Shown here: in pieces, positions 36,749 to 46,756 of the stretch
How the letters are laid out: each line of letters starts with the position of its first letter
How positions within the stretch are numbered: the first letter of the stretch is position 1
NCBI GenBank assembly: GCA_905221605.1
Contig: CAJNDS010000286.1
Span: forward strand, 1-64,000
Reading direction: 5' to 3'
Source: Symbiodinium natans
Lineage: Eukaryota > Sar > Dinophyceae > Suessiales > Symbiodiniaceae
DNA: 64,000 nt
Notes under the pieces: generated by a model
Seen by the model: the letters and a program-made list of their open reading frames with translations, nothing else
The model's database searches: none
What the model was told of the DNA's origin: nothing
Program-made: the position numbers and the translations under genes

Positions 36749-36908
36749 CGGAGATCTCAGGGAGGGAGAGAGAGATGTAAAAATTGGGAGGATGGACAGA
36801 TCGAGAGATAAATTCGCAACTTATGCAAATTCACGTGGTGTGGGGTTCGGAAGACGCGAGGTCAGGTGTGAAGCACAGTCTGCATCGGGATCTCATGTGA
36901 TCGTTATA

Positions 36909-37107
36909 CCCCTTGGTTCTGAGTAGGGGAATAAGGGAATGAGGCACCTTATATCCTCGCATACATACCCTCCAAAAGATTTGTGTATATATACATACAT
37001 ATATACGGACAAATCGAGGGATAGAAGGTACCTATTTATTAGATATGATTACCATTTAAAGGGTTTCTTTCGGCGACCTCATTCCCCACTAAGAACCAGT
37101 AAGTTTA
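36909..37107. mobile_element. MITE family O, copy 1
   Basis: CCTTGGTTCTGAGTAGGGGAAT and GAATGAGG at the left are mirrored by CCTCATTCCCCACTAAGAACC at the right. AT-rich core with TATATACATACATATATACGG. Confidence 0.75.
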
Positions 37108-37187
37108 CGAAGTGCTCGTGCGTCAAACCGTCCATCTGCTACAGGGCCACTGCTGTCAGCTTTTCTCCACCGCCGTCCTTCTCTCAG

Positions 37188-37250
37188 GGTTTAGGGTTTA
37201 GGGTTTAGGGTTTACAGTGGGGTTTAGGGTTTAGGGTTTAGGGTTTAGGG
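37188..37250 (+). repeat. ITS, TTTAGGG
   Basis: About eight units split by GTGGGG. Confidence 0.9.
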
Positions 37251-37315
37251 TTCGGGTAGTATACTAGAGTGCTCGAGAACTAGCCCCAACAAAGGAACCT
37301 ACATTGGATCCTTCA

Positions 37316-37440
37316 GGTAAGAACCAAGGGGTTGCACAGGATTCCTTACTGGTTCTTCGTAGGGAATGAGGGAATGATGTATCCTATAGCTTCGTAGCGA
37401 ATGAGGGAATGATGTATCCTATAGAATCCTTTAGGAACCA
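37316..37440. mobile_element. MITE family O, copy 2, right part duplicated
   Basis: GGTAAGAACCAAGGGGTTGC at the left. CTTCGTAGGGAATGAGGGAATG then ATGTATCCTATAG occurs twice in tandem (37364, 37402). Confidence 0.65.
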
Positions 37441-37496
37441 TGAGCCTTAAGCCCTAGCTCAGATAATTCGGGTTTGGGGTAGTTCAGATAATTGGG

Positions 37497-37565
37497 GTTT
37501 AGGGTTTAGGGTTTAGGGTTTAGGGTTTAGGGTTTAGGGTTTGGGTTTAGGGTTTAGGGTTCTTA
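37497..37565 (+). repeat. ITS, about nine TTTAGGG
   Basis: Near-perfect array. Confidence 0.95.
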
Positions 37566-37595
37566 GGCTTCTTAGGGCGCGAAGCCTTGGCTTAG

Positions 37596-37677
37596 CAGCA
37601 CCCTTCCAGGAGGACGACGAGGCATCGGCGGACGAGCTCAGCGATCCCAGGCAGGGAAAGGAGAAGCGTAGAATGGG
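37596..37677 (+). CDS. Exon-like segment, acidic
   Basis: After GGCTTAG the frame reads APFQEDDEASADELSDPRQG KEKRRMG and meets GGGTTTAGGG. Disordered, acidic then basic. Product unknown. Confidence 0.35.
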
Positions 37678-37774
37678 TTTAGGGTTTAGGGTTTAGGGTT
37701 TAGGGTTTAGGGTCCAGGGTCCCCTAATGCCGGTTTCGGGTTTCGGGTTTAGGGTTTAGGGTTTCGGGAGATTT

Positions 37775-37876
37775 GGGGGCTTACGAAAATAAGGGGACCC
37801 TAATGTAAACCCTCAAATGGTCAACTTCCCTTACAACAAGGACCCCAATAAGGTACCCCTAATTTCGGAAACCCCC
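37775..37876. mobile_element. MITE family D, intact copy
   Basis: GGGGGCTTACGAAAATAAGGGG and GGTACCCCTAATTTCGGAAACCCCC are inverted ends around CAACTTCCCTTACAACAAGG. Confidence 0.8.
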
Positions 37877-37881
37877 AATTA

Positions 37882-37974
37882 GCTGAGTTTGCTGAAGCAG
37901 TTTCATCTCATCGCCTACACGCCCCCAAGAAGGTTGAACTTACGTCACCTCATATGCTTGACCCTAAATCCTAG
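37882..37974 (+). CDS. Exon-like segment with stop
   Basis: Six bases after element D the frame reads AEFAEAVSSHRLHAPKKVEL TSPHMLDPKS and a TAG. Product unknown. Confidence 0.35.
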   Translation, partial: AEFAEAVSSHRLHAPKKVELTSPHMLDPKS

Positions 37975-38079
37975 CACCCTGGAACCCTAAGCCCTCAACC
38001 GCAGGAAGAGCAGTCCTGCTGCTTTTGGGTTCAGGGTCCGGGTTTACGAGGATCATATTCAGGAATAGGTTTAACCCTA

Positions 38080-38200
38080 AACCCTAAACCCTAAACCCCA
38101 AACCCCAAACCCCAAACCCCAAACCCCAAACCCTAAACCCTAAACCCTAAACCCGAAACCCGAAACCCTAAACCCTAAACCCTAAACCCTAACCCTGAAC
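38080..38200 (-). repeat. ITS, CCCTAAA with CCCCAAA and CCCGAAA
   Basis: About 17 units. Its left edge truncates a family R fragment (GTTTACGAGGATCATATTCAGG, 38044). Confidence 0.95.
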
Positions 38201-38205
38201 CCTAA

Positions 38206-38310
38206 ATAAATACGTTGGGCATCGCAAAGAAGCCTGAAAGTCCGAACCTCCGGAGAAGCGCTGGGCTGGAGGTTGAAGCCCTTGGCCGTGCTAGGGTTTC
38301 GAGACTTCCC
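38206..38310 (+). CDS. Exon-like segment
   Basis: The frame reads TLGIAKKPESPNLRRSAGLE VEALGRARV. Bordered by ITS on both sides. Product unknown. Confidence 0.3.
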
Positions 38311-38351
38311 CTAAATCCTAAACCCTAAACCCTAAACCCTGATCATGGCTA

Positions 38352-38434
38352 GCTAGCTAGGCCCTTGGGTATTTTTTATTCTCTGTCATAGGATATTCAG
38401 GAATCTTCTTCAGCGGTTTCAGGGCCAACCTAGC
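38352..38434. mobile_element. MITE-like family R, copy 2
   Basis: AGCTAGGCCCTTGGGT and TTTCAGGGCCAACCTAGCT are near-inverted ends. Core AGGATATTCAGGAATC. Confidence 0.7.
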
Positions 38435-38619
38435 TAAGTACAAGATCAAACCCATACAACAAGAACCTCTTAAACCCAAACCCCAGGCCCAAAACGCCCG
38501 CCGAAGTTTCACAGGTCAGGTATAACATGACGTGAAAAGCTACATGTGACACTGCTTAAAGCTATGAGTCAGCCTCCAAAAAATGCCTGAACCCCTAAAC
38601 CCCAATCTAAGCCCTGTGA

Positions 38620-38920
38620 GAGTCGAAGCCCTAACCCCTAAACCCTAAGCCTTAAGCCCTAAGCCCTAAGCCTGAAGCCCTAAACCCTAAACCCTAAACC
38701 CTATACCAGGCCCCTCCCAGAGTCGGATCGCCGGCCCAGTGCTGTGGGCGGCCGCCGTGTCTCGCCAGCAGTGTGTTGGTTCCCTGTGTTGAGGGTTTAG
38801 GGTTTGGAGTTTAGGGTTTAGGGTTAGTGTTCAGGGTTTAAAGGCTTGGGGTTTAGGGTTCAGGGTTTAGCGTCTTTGGGGTTTAGGGTCAGGGTTTAGG
38901 GATTAGGGTTTAGGGGTAAC
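38620..38920. repeat. ITS in both orientations with exon-like gap
   Basis: CCCTAAA/CCCTAAG to 38704. A gap whose plus frame reads PLPESDRRPSAVGGRRVSPA. TTTAGGG words from 38788. 38935-39230 is unique without a gene. Confidence 0.7.
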
Positions 38921-39229
38921 TAACTAACCTAAAGCAGGCCCGGGGTTCAGAGGCTTTCATGGGTCCAACCTGGTTTCCTCCAGGATTCCCTACTCACGCG
39001 CTATACTACCCCCTACAGTTCCCCAATAACTAGGCTATTGAAGGATACTTAAGCCTATGTAAGGTTTTCACAATGGGCGAACTAGTATGGGGGGGGGTGG
39101 GAGTGTAGAAGGGGGCCAGTAGGGTTAAGGTCTTTGGTGCCAAGATGGGCCTTGTTTTGGGTGTACTCACACAACTGCCGCCCTGATGTCCTGTAGGGTG
39201 TTGGCGTGCAAGGAGCGCACGAGAGATTG

Positions 39230-39362
39230 AGGGAGAGAGCGGAGCGAGAGAAAAGCGAGAGAAAAGAGAGAGATTGAGAGAGAGTGAGGAGACAGAGAGC
39301 GAGAGCGAGAATGAGAGCGAGAGCGAGAGCGAGAGCGAGGGCAGAAAGGGGGGGGGGGGGGG
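39230..39362. repeat. GA/GAGC microsatellite ending in poly-G
   Basis: GAGAGA and GAGCGA units run about 110 bp, then 16 G. Confidence 0.95.
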
Positions 39363-39578
39363 GTTACAAGTACAGGGACTTAGGAACCTTGGACTTTGGA
39401 CTTAGGGCGTTTTCGGTGTTCAAGGGATTTGCTGCGACAAGCACAGCTATCCTGATGAATCGAGACGATCCATTAGTGGCCTCGTGTTCTTAGAAAGATC
39501 CAAACACTGAAAAGATACGTCCCAAGGCGCTGGTTGCAATCGCTTGTCTAAAGATCCGTATCGATAACCTTGACTGGG

Positions 39579-39680
39579 TTTTGGAGTACTATACTTTGGT
39601 ACTTTTTTTGGTTCTGGGTTCCAGTTATCTAGCTACTTATACCTAAAAAGTGTGTACTTTTTTCAGGGTCTACTTCGAAG
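39579..39680. mobile_element. MITE family K, copy 3
   Basis: TTTTGGAGTACTATACTTTGG to TCTACTTCGAAG. The core keeps TACTTTTTTCAGGG. Confidence 0.8.
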
Positions 39681-39890
39681 TAGTGTTGAGGTTCTTGCGC
39701 GACTGGCCCACCTGGGAGAGGGTTTTGGGGGCGTAGTTTGACGTAGGGTCTCTGTGTAGTGACAGAGTTGTTTCTGGGCTGGGGTTTAGGATTTAGGGTT
39801 TGGGTCTAGGGTTTGGGGCTTGGCGTTTAGGGTTTAGGGTTGGCTGGCAGAAAGGGTTTCGAGTCGAGGGTTTAGGGGCAAGATGGTCAG

Positions 39891-39990
39891 GCAACAGCAG
39901 CGTCCGCACGAGCACGGCGAGTATCGACTTTGCCGCCCTGGCGGCGGCTGGACAAAACCTGGGTGCAGGGTTCCGGGTCTACCTACTTGG
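39891..39990 (+). CDS. Exon-like segment
   Basis: The frame reads RWSGNSSVRTSTASIDFAAL AAAGQNLGAGFRVYLLGG and enters a 13-unit ITS. Ala-rich helix. Product unknown. Confidence 0.4.
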
Positions 39991-40076
39991 AGGGTTTAGG
40001 GTTTAGGGTTTAGGGTTTAGGGTTTAGGGTTTAGGGTTTAGGGTTTAGGGTTTAGGGTTTAGGGTTTAGGGTTTAG
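39990..40076 (+). repeat. ITS, about 12 TTTAGGG
   Basis: Perfect array that replaces the left tip of the family A element starting at 40076. Confidence 0.97.
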
Positions 40077-40213
40077 GTTCATGGTACCTAGTAGCCCAAT
40101 TATTCCTGGTACTTATAACCCCATTGATACCCGTCTTAGGGTACTTACAGGGCTTATATGTGGGTTATACCTACACTTGTAACAGGTTACTAAGTACCCT
40201 GGACCTCCAAGTA
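40076..40213. mobile_element. MITE family A, left tip replaced by ITS
   Basis: AGGTTCATGGTACC follows the ITS without the usual CTTGG. The right end TACCCTGGACCTCCAAGTA is complete. The junction shares AGG. 40214-40520 is unique with a weak minus-strand frame, not called. Confidence 0.7.
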
Positions 40214-40522
40214 CCTGCAAGGTTTCAGGGCCTCCATGTTCCGAAACCGATGTTAGACATGCAAAAGAGGAATAAGCACAAGAAGTGAGTTGCCAAGCAG
40301 AGATGAAAGAAATGTAATGCTGTAAGGCAGTAACGACACGCAAAGGGAAGCATGGGGTTGAACATGCGAGAATGCGAAAGTCCTTAGTTTGCAAACTAAT
40401 TAGAACAGACAATGAATAGGGTGACCACACAGTGTCGACAATGATATTGCGAGGAACTTCTTAAATTAGCAAATGTTCTTTCCTAAACAACATGCAGCAG
40501 CAGATGAACTAAGTGCATTACC

Positions 40523-40625
40523 CAGACCCCTGGGGGAATCCAAGAAAAGTAGATCCCTTTAATCAAGGGTTCTTAAGAATGAATCAATAGTAGTATAGGG
40601 TACTATTTGGGGGGGTTCTAGTTTT
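40523..40625. mobile_element. MITE family N, copy 4, decayed
   Basis: CAGACCCCTGGGGGAATCCAAG at the left with AAAGTAGATCCC. The right arm is unrecognisable. Confidence 0.5.
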
Positions 40626-40739
40626 GACAAAGGTGATGTGCAAGGACCTGAGAGATTGAAAGCTTCTCCCGGCCGCGTCCCTACAGTTGGACGAAATACT
40701 AGCCACATGAAACGATGTCCAAGAAAAAGGATTACAGAA

Positions 40740-41275
40740 GGTTCAGGGTTCAGGGTTCAGGGTTTAGGGCCAGGGCTTAGGGCTTAGGGGCTCCTGACAA
40801 AGTTCGGGCACCCGGTTCCCCAGATTCTCCATTTAAAAGGGTTTGAAAATGTGCCAAAGTGCCTACTTTCCTAAGTACTTAGACCCTACAGCTCCAAGGA
40901 CTCTTATTTTAGGGTTTAGGGTTTAGGGTTTGGGGTTTAGGGTTTAGGGTGAGCCCACAGACCTTACTATAGGAGTCTTTTGGGGCTATTCTGAGCCTTG
41001 AGGGAGAGGTAAGGCTCCTTAAAGGCCCGAATTGGGGTTTAGGGTTTGGGGTTTGGGGTTTGGGATTTTGGGTTTTGGAGGTCCCCTGAATCCATAAACC
41101 CGATGTCGAGGAGCGATCGGCGGAGATGCGACGGAGGCATGTGGGTTTAGGGTTTAGGGTTTAGGGGCCTATCGTCACCTCTATAGCCAAGAGTTTCGAC
41201 TAGCTGACTAGGGTTTAGGGTGTAGGGTTTAGGGTGTAGGGTTTAGGGTGTAGGGCTAGGGTTCGCCTGAAGAAA
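40740..41275 (+). repeat. Short ITS: TTCAGGG, TTTAGGG, TGTAGGG
   Basis: Runs at 40738-40790, 40910-40950, 41036-41070, 41142-41165 and alternating TGTAGGGTTTAGGG at 41209-41262. A plus frame at 41087-41140 reads HKPDVEERSAEMRRRHVG and may be an exon piece. Confidence 0.75.
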
Positions 41276-41364
41276 CGGTACTGATAGATGTCCACAACAA
41301 GACGCGCCTCGCCCTTTTTTTGAACTGAAAGACGGGACCTTCCAGGCAATCCATCCCTAAAGGC

Positions 41365-41432
41365 CGTAAACCCTAGCCCTAAACCCTAAACCCTAAACCC
41401 TGAGCCCTAAGCCCTAAACCCTAAACCCTAAA
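41365..41432 (-). repeat. ITS, CCCTAAA
   Basis: About nine units with CCCTGAG and CCCTAAG. Confidence 0.9.
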
Positions 41433-41447
41433 CCTCAGCTGTGTTCA

Positions 41448-41528
41448 GTGCCTCGCACACGGGACGCCGTCTCATGTGGGCCGGTCTCTGTGTTCTGGCC
41501 CCCTGTTGCTTCACGTGTCCTAAGCACG
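41448..41528 (+). CDS. Exon-like segment, weak
   Basis: The frame reads VPRTRDAVSCGPVSVFWPPV ASRVLSTW and meets a family D element. Product unknown. Confidence 0.2.
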
Positions 41529-41529
41529 T

Positions 41530-41608
41530 GGGTTTTCGAAAATAGGGGTACCCTTTTTGAGGGGGGAGAGGGCATCAAAAGGGGAACCCTTCACTTGGGA
41601 AATGCCCA
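41530..41608. mobile_element. MITE family D, short copy
   Basis: GGTTTTCGAAAATAGGGGTACCC to GGGAACCCTTCACTTGGGAAATGCCC. Confidence 0.65.
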
Positions 41609-41756
41609 TGCGCGGCTTCCTCTTCTGATAGGCCCATACTGGGGACCGTATTTTTACAGGGTTTACGGGTTTAGGGTTCAGGGTTTGGGGTTTGGGGTTT
41701 AGGGCCCTACAGGGTTGCCGATGCGGGGTTTCGGGTGTAGCTGTAGGGCTTGTCAA

Positions 41757-41838
41757 GCCTGCATTTGGGGATAGGTGGTTAACCCGGTGGTGCCCCTTGG
41801 TTCCGGCTCCCTTGTGGGGGGTGGCCCTGAGTTAGTTT
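41757..41838. mobile_element. MITE family B truncated by ITS
   Basis: GGTTAACCCGGTGGTGCCCC and GTTCCGGCTCCCTTG match the left half. The right half is replaced by GTTTAGGGTTCAGGG units from 41836. Confidence 0.6.
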
Positions 41839-42180
41839 AGGGTTCAGGGTTCAGGGTTCAGGGTTTAGGGTTTAGGGTTTAGGGTTTAGGGCAGTTTAGG
41901 GTTTAGGGTTTAGGGTTTAGGGTTCAGGGTTCAGGGTTCAGGGTTCAGGGTTTAGGGTTGCTGGGCTAGCAAGCGTCGTCGTGAGCAGGAGCACACAGGA
42001 CGTCGTCCTACAGGATCCGTGGTGGCACCTTGGCGCTCGTCGAAGTGAGCTTCTAGGGTTTAGGGTTTAGGGTTTAGGGTTTAGGGTTTAGGGTTTAGGG
42101 TTTAGGGTTTAGGGTTTAGGGTTTGGGGGGTTTAGGGTTTCGGGTTTAGGGTTTAGGGTTTAGGGTTAGGGGGGTTTAGG
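41836..42180 (+). repeat. ITS arrays with TTCAGGG blocks
   Basis: TTCAGGG/TTTAGGG at 41836-41958 and 16 TTTAGGG-type units at 42056-42178. The gap 41959-42055 has a frame reading ASKRRREQEHTGRRPTGSVV APWRSSK and a stop. Confidence 0.9.
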
Positions 42181-42354
42181 GTTTGGGGCTATAGGGTTGA
42201 GGGTTGAGGGTTTAGGGTTCAGCTTTCAGGGTTTTGGAGGTCGTTAGGGCACGGAGGTCCCGAGACCCAGAGTCCCAGAACCCCAAACCCGAAAGAACCT
42301 AGACCCCAGACCCCGCACCCTCATCCACGGCACGACCCCTGCAACCCTGAAGCG

Positions 42355-42458
42355 GTTTAGGGTTTAGGGTTTAGGGTTTAATTAGGGTTTAATTAGGGTT
42401 TAGGGTTTAGGGTTTAGGGTTTAGGGTTTAGGGTTTAGGGTTTAGGGTTTAGGGGTTC
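42355..42458 (+). repeat. ITS, about 14 TTTAGGG
   Basis: Includes two GGGTTTAATTAGGG variants. Confidence 0.95.
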
Positions 42459-42583
42459 TAGAACCTGAAACCCCCAAAGCCTCAAAAACCCCCTGAAGCC
42501 CTGAAGCCCTCTCCCTTAACATTGCGGGCCTGGAAGCCAGATAAGCCGTGAACTCCCAAGGCTTGCTACAATTCGCTTCAGAA

Positions 42584-42618
42584 CCACCCCCCCCCCCCCC
42601 CCCAAAAAAAAAAAAAAA
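42584..42618. repeat. Poly-C/poly-A composite
   Basis: About 18 C and 15 A after TTCGCTTCAGAACCA, i.e. an inverted family J end (GGTTCTGAAGCGAA) with an expanded core. Confidence 0.85.
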
Positions 42619-42677
42619 CAACAACAATTCAAAAATGACTCCTTTGTCACTTGGAAGGGCTAGGGAGTATTATCTGT

Positions 42678-42745
42678 TTAGGGTTTAGGGCTTAGGGAAC
42701 CCTAAACCCTCAACCTTAAACCCTAAACCCTAAACCCTAAACCGC
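42678..42745. repeat. Head-to-head telomeric junction
   Basis: GTTTAGGGTTTAGGGCTTAGGG is followed directly by AACCCTAAACCCTCAACC and more CCCTAAA. G-strand then C-strand with no spacer is the arrangement of fused chromosome ends. Confidence 0.85.
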
Positions 42746-42799
42746 TAATAATGTTTAGGGCTTCGGGTTCTTGGGGGTTTTCGCGGGTCTTAGGTTAGT

Positions 42800-42912
42800 T
42801 ACATGGCCCCTTAGTATGGGCCCTTCATTCATAGGGAGCCCCTTATATACCCTATATAACCCCAGGCCTCACATTTCAGAACCCTTTGAATGAGGTAAGA
42901 AATCATATTAAG
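42800..42912. mobile_element. MITE family G, diverged copy
   Basis: TACATGGCCCCTTAGTATGGGCCC at the left, TATTAAGGGCCTAGAAACTA at the right, long TATATACCCTATATAACCCC core. Confidence 0.5.
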
Positions 42913-42949
42913 GGCCTAGAAACTACCTTTAGATAATTCGGGGGCCCTA

Positions 42950-43072
42950 AACCCTAGACCCTAGACCCTAGACCCTAAACCCTAAAACCTAAAACCTAAA
43001 CCCTAAACCCTAAACTCTAAACCCTAGCTACCCTTAGAGGGGGGGGGGGGGGGGTTCTTAAGCAAATAGTCC
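42950..43072. repeat. ITS, poly-G and half of family J
   Basis: CCCTAGA/CCCTAAA to 43025, 17 G, then GTTCTTAAGCAAATAGTCCC. A frame at 43083-43145 reads GALMGSGSHASAASEWLDSH. Confidence 0.75.
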
Positions 43073-43208
43073 CTTCCGAAGGTGCCCTGATGGGCAGCGG
43101 AAGCCACGCAAGCGCAGCAAGCGAGTGGCTGGACTCCCATTTGATTTAGAATATTTAGGGTTTGGGGTTTCGGGTGCGGGGTTTAGGGTTTGAGGTTTTG
43201 GGGTTTAG

Positions 43209-43290
43209 GATTTAGGGTGTTGAGAGCCCAGTGGTATCCTTTTGCCCTTTTTTCGGGGTTCTGTGCGTGCCCTTGACTCAAAGTGGGGGT
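43209..43290. mobile_element. Family B fragment
   Basis: AGAGCCCAGTGGTATCCTTTTGCCC and GGGGTTCTGTGCG match the left half. 43291-43650 is unique with a weak 91-codon plus frame, not called. Confidence 0.5.
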
Positions 43291-43817
43291 TTTGCCGGTT
43301 TCAGGCTGTTGGATTGGTGTAATAAAGGGCCCGGAAAATTGATGAAATAGCATTCTCTTATGGTCCCGTTAGGCCCCGATATTCGGTGTCTTGTCAGGCT
43401 GTAGGGTGTTAAGAATTGGTGTTTTGAGGTTTTGGTGCTTCTGGGAGTCTTCTGGGGCTTTCGGCCCTTATTCCACCTTCTTGTACTGGGCAACGTTACC
43501 TCGCGCACAAACCCGGTTAAGCAACATGGGAACCCCCTGGATTTCTCTCTTAGGTATCTTGCGGGACCTACGGAGTTGGGTTTGGGGATGCCGGGGGTTT
43601 AGGGGTGTGGGGAGGTCTGTAGCGCAAACTTCCGAAATCCTGCATCTACTGAGGTTTAGGGTTTAGGGCTTAGGGTTGGTTGAAGCGTAGGAGGCTTGTC
43701 AGGTCAGCTGGTGCGCTGGGATGCCCGCAAGGGTTGAGTTAAGTGATTTCAGGTCTCGAGCCAGACGCCTTCCTGCATTCCCTGCATCAAGGTGATCCCT
43801 ATGGTTCATAGATGTCT

Positions 43818-44070
43818 ATGAATTGCTTAAGAACCCCCCTAAGAAATAAGCACATTCTTCCTTATAAGGGCAATATGGGGATGATCATTCTTTTGGGTAG
43901 GGTTGTAGGGTTTAGGGGGTGAGTCCTTTTTTAGGGTTTGGGTCCCTGCAAAAGCCCCTTTGAACCGAAAAGGACAAAACCCTAAACCCTAAACCCTAAA
44001 CCCTAAAGCCTAAAGCCTAAACCCTAAAGCCTAAAGCCTAAAGCCTAAAGCCTAAAGCCTAAAGCCTAAA
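43818..44070. mobile_element. Family J and C fragments cut by ITS
   Basis: ATTGCTTAAGAACCCCCCTAAG and TCCTTATAAGGGCAATATGGGG are J words. From 43921 GAGTCCTTTTTTAGGG and GCAAAAGCCCCTTTGAACC are C words that stop at AAAACCCTAAA (43976), followed by CCTAAAG heptamers to 44070. Confidence 0.65.
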
Positions 44071-44147
44071 AAACTAAACTCAACCAAACAAAAACTAAAG
44101 TGGAATCATGTTGGAGTTAGGGTTAGGGTGAAAGCCCTCACCTGCAG

Positions 44148-44228
44148 GTGCCCAGGGATCAGATGCGCAAGCTTTGGCTGGCTCCCTTCTCGGCTTCCCA
44201 ACGGGAGGCCTGGCACTTTGGAGAATTC
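44148..44228 (+). CDS. Exon-like segment with acceptor
   Basis: CCTCACCTGCAG| opens a frame reading VPRDQMRKLWLAPFSASQRE AWHFGEFG before GGGTTTAGGG. Trp-rich, convincing. Product unknown. Confidence 0.45.
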
Positions 44229-44239
44229 GGGGTTCAGGG

Positions 44240-44352
44240 AGGGTTTAGGGTTTAGGGTTTAGGGTTTAGGGTGTAGGGTTTAGGGTTTAGGGTTTAGGGT
44301 TTAGGGTTTAGGGTTTAGGGTTTAGGGTTTAGGGTTTAGGGTTTAGGGTTTA
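44240..44352 (+). repeat. Long ITS, about 16 TTTAGGG
   Basis: One TGTAGGG, otherwise perfect. Confidence 0.97.
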
Positions 44353-44414
44353 ACTCTAAACGTTAGGAAGCTTTGAATCCTGAACCCCAGAGCCGATGAC
44401 AAGCCCTGATTCCT

Positions 44415-44754
44415 TTGCTGTGGGAGAGAAGTAATTCTGCTCTCGAAACAAGCATAGAACCAGGTAGGTACCACTGCGAACAGCTCTGTCTTCGAAACCC
44501 GCATCAATCAGAAGCTGATATTGTTGGCGCGCGCATTCTGTTCCTGCGTTTGTTCTCTCTCCCTCTTCCCTCTTCCCTCTTCCCTCTTCCCTCTTCCCTC
44601 TTCCCTCTTCCCTCTTCCCTCTTCCCTCTTCCCTCTTCCCTCTTCCCTCTTCCCTCTTCCCTCTTCCCTCTTCCCTCTTCCCTCTTCCCTCTCCCTCTCT
44701 CCCTCTCTCCCTCTCTCCCTCTCTCCCTCTCTCCCTCTCCCTCTCCCTCTCCCT

Positions 44755-44807
<53 letters not shown>

Positions 44808-44960
44808 CTTAGCGATGAAACTACCCCAACCACGCGACACGTAGCTGTGGTTGGCCTGATCTTCCTCTTCGGCTTGTCAATCGTACGTCTTCAGGAGATT
44901 TCTGTAGAAGACGTCAGCAATGTCTCAACATGTGACAAGAAAGTGGAAATAAACAAACCC
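44415..44960. repeat. CT-rich minisatellite with unique flanks
   Basis: About 19 CTTCCCT heptamers (44565-44692), then CTCTCCCT and CTCCCT units, then (CT)n to 44802. The left flank has two ~49-bp copies beginning CTCGAAACAAGC / CTTCGAAACCCGC. A frame stays open across all of it (PLPSSLF repeats on plus, REEGRGK repeats on minus), which reflects repeat periodicity. Confidence 0.9.
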
Positions 44961-45584
44961 TAAACCCTAAACCCTCGTGACAAAACCCTAAACCCTAAGC
45001 CCTAGAGAGTGGAAATAGAAAAACGCCCTATGAGTCCTTTAATGGTAGGCGGCTTTCATGAGAGTTCGGGCCTCAGAGGTGCGAGAGGGAGAGTGAAGGG
45101 TCTCTGCACGGATCACGGGTTTTGGGTTTTGGGTTTTGGGTCTTGGGGTCTTGGGTTTAGGGTTTACGGTTTAGAAAGGGTTTAGGGTTTAGGGTTTAGG
45201 GTTTAGGGTTTAGGTTTAGGATTTAGGGTTGCAGGTGCAAGTAGCCATGAGCGAGGGATCCGAACTTTGGACTGGCAATTTCCCTCACATCCCGGATCCC
45301 GCAAAGTTCCGTGAGTCCTTTCATACGGTAGCTCGTCAATAGCAAACGTTGGTCCTTAGGAGCCACTAACTCTAGCCCTAAACCCGAAACCCTAAATCCT
45401 AAACCCTGAACCCTAAACCCCAAACCCTAAACGTTCGGCTCTTGCGGGGGAAGACTGGCAGGCGGGATGGATTCTAGGGTGAAAGCGCTCAAAGACTTCA
45501 TTGTGGATTCCCGGGCTGTTTGGTACGCTCGCGAATCACCCTACCTAGCTAGGACGTTAAAAAGTCAGGAAATATTATATGGGC

Positions 45585-45668
45585 CCTAGGGTTTAGGGTT
45601 CAGGGTTCAGGGTTTAGGGTTTAGGGTTTAGGGTTTAGGATTTAGGGTTTAGGGTTTAGGGTTTAGGC
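45585..45668 (+). repeat. ITS, about 11 TTTAGGG
   Basis: Includes two TTCAGGG. Shorter ITS lie at 44955-45005, 45180-45215 and 45370-45432. Confidence 0.95.
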
Positions 45669-45714
45669 TGAAGAGTTTTGGGCCTTGCGCCCCCATGTCT
45701 CGAGTCTCTCCTAG

Positions 45715-45783
45715 CGCCAGGATCTTGCAACAAGGAGGCTCGGCGCCGAGGCCGCGCAAAAGCTGCTCCAAGAGCTCCAGGCG
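45715..45783 (+). CDS. Exon-like segment with acceptor
   Basis: GAGTCTCTCCTAG| opens a frame reading RQDLATRRLGAEAAQKLLQE LQARG and then GGGTTTGGGG. Helical. Product unknown. 45790-46060 is degenerate telomere-like. Confidence 0.4.
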
Positions 45784-46095
45784 CGGGGTTTGGGGTTTAG
45801 GGTTGAGGGTTTGGGGTTTCGGGTTTAGGGTTTAGGGTTTAGGGTTTAGTCTGCACTTAGGGGTTTGGGGTGTAGGGGTCAAGGGGTTAGGGTTGTTAGG
45901 GGGTTTGGGTTTTGGAGGTGTAGTGGGTTTAGGGTTTAGGATTTTCGGGGTTTAGGGTTTTAGGGGCTCAGGATTTAAGGCGTGGGGCTTAGGGCTTAGG
46001 AGTCTGGAGCTTAGGAGTTTGGAGCTGGAGTTTTAGGGTTTAGGGTTTAGGGTTTATAGGGGTTTAGGAGTTTTGGCTTTTCAAGGTTTCGGGGC

Positions 46096-46325
46096 CTAGA
46101 TACCCAGTAGCTCCTTTCTGTGGTCAACAACTGACATATTCATATGGTCAGTTCTCTAAATGAGGGTTCCTCAGACACAAAAGGCCGCCTCATAATGCGG
46201 ACCCCAAAAGGGAGCATCTTATAGTCAAGTGAGCATATATCACGGCAAAATCATGGATCACACAAAATTGATGGGCACCCCCAACTAGGTAACAAGGTAA
46301 ACCGACTCACTAAGTTTGTGTGTTC
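46096..46325. repeat. Dispersed repeat family E, copy 2
   Basis: ATGGTCAGTTCTCTAAATGAGG, GGCCGCCTCATAATGCGG, GGGAGCATCTTATAGTCAAG, CATATATCACGG and AACTAGGTAACAAGG align in order with 2966-3175. Confidence 0.6.
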
Positions 46326-46530
46326 TCATCTCACTTTCGAAAATCTAGGCTTGGGTTTTGGGATTTGGGTTGTGGGTTTCAGGGTTTAGGGGTACCCGGC
46401 AGACTTCAGAGGCCTGGAAGGAAAAGGGGTTAGAAGGTCTTGTTGTCCTTGAAGTACCCATGCACCCCCTGAGAAGCCCGCAAGAGTCCCGCAGAGTACC
46501 TCTGAAGTGCCCACCTATGGAGAGCCCGCG

Positions 46531-46588
46531 ATGTTTAGGGTTTAGGGTTTAGGGTTTAGGGTTTAGGGTTTAGGGTTTAGGGTTTAGC
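46531..46588 (+). repeat. ITS, eight TTTAGGG
   Basis: Perfect array about 240 bp upstream of the Mei2-like gene. A frame at 46400-46530 (TRQTSEAWKEKGLEGLVVLE) precedes it. Confidence 0.97.
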
Positions 46589-46756
46589 CTGCGGTGAAGT
46601 ATCCGAAATCACCTGTCTACAAACGGCAGGATGGTTCCCACATCAGGTTGCTGTAGCGTGGAGATGATCGAAGTAAGTAGGGCCCCTGTCGTCATAATGC
46701 CCCCCCCCCCCCTGTATATTGGACCAAAGCGGAGACGCTGCTTCAGAGACCTGACT

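Noticed and set aside
40113-40430. 105-codon minus-strand frame
   Set aside because: Half of it lies in a family A element, and the rest has no recognisable motif or splice sites.
44415-44963. 182-codon plus frame and 109-110-codon minus frames
   Set aside because: The bulk is PLPSSLF or REEGRGK periodic translation of the CTTCCCT minisatellite, whose unit length of seven makes 21-base periodic open frames.
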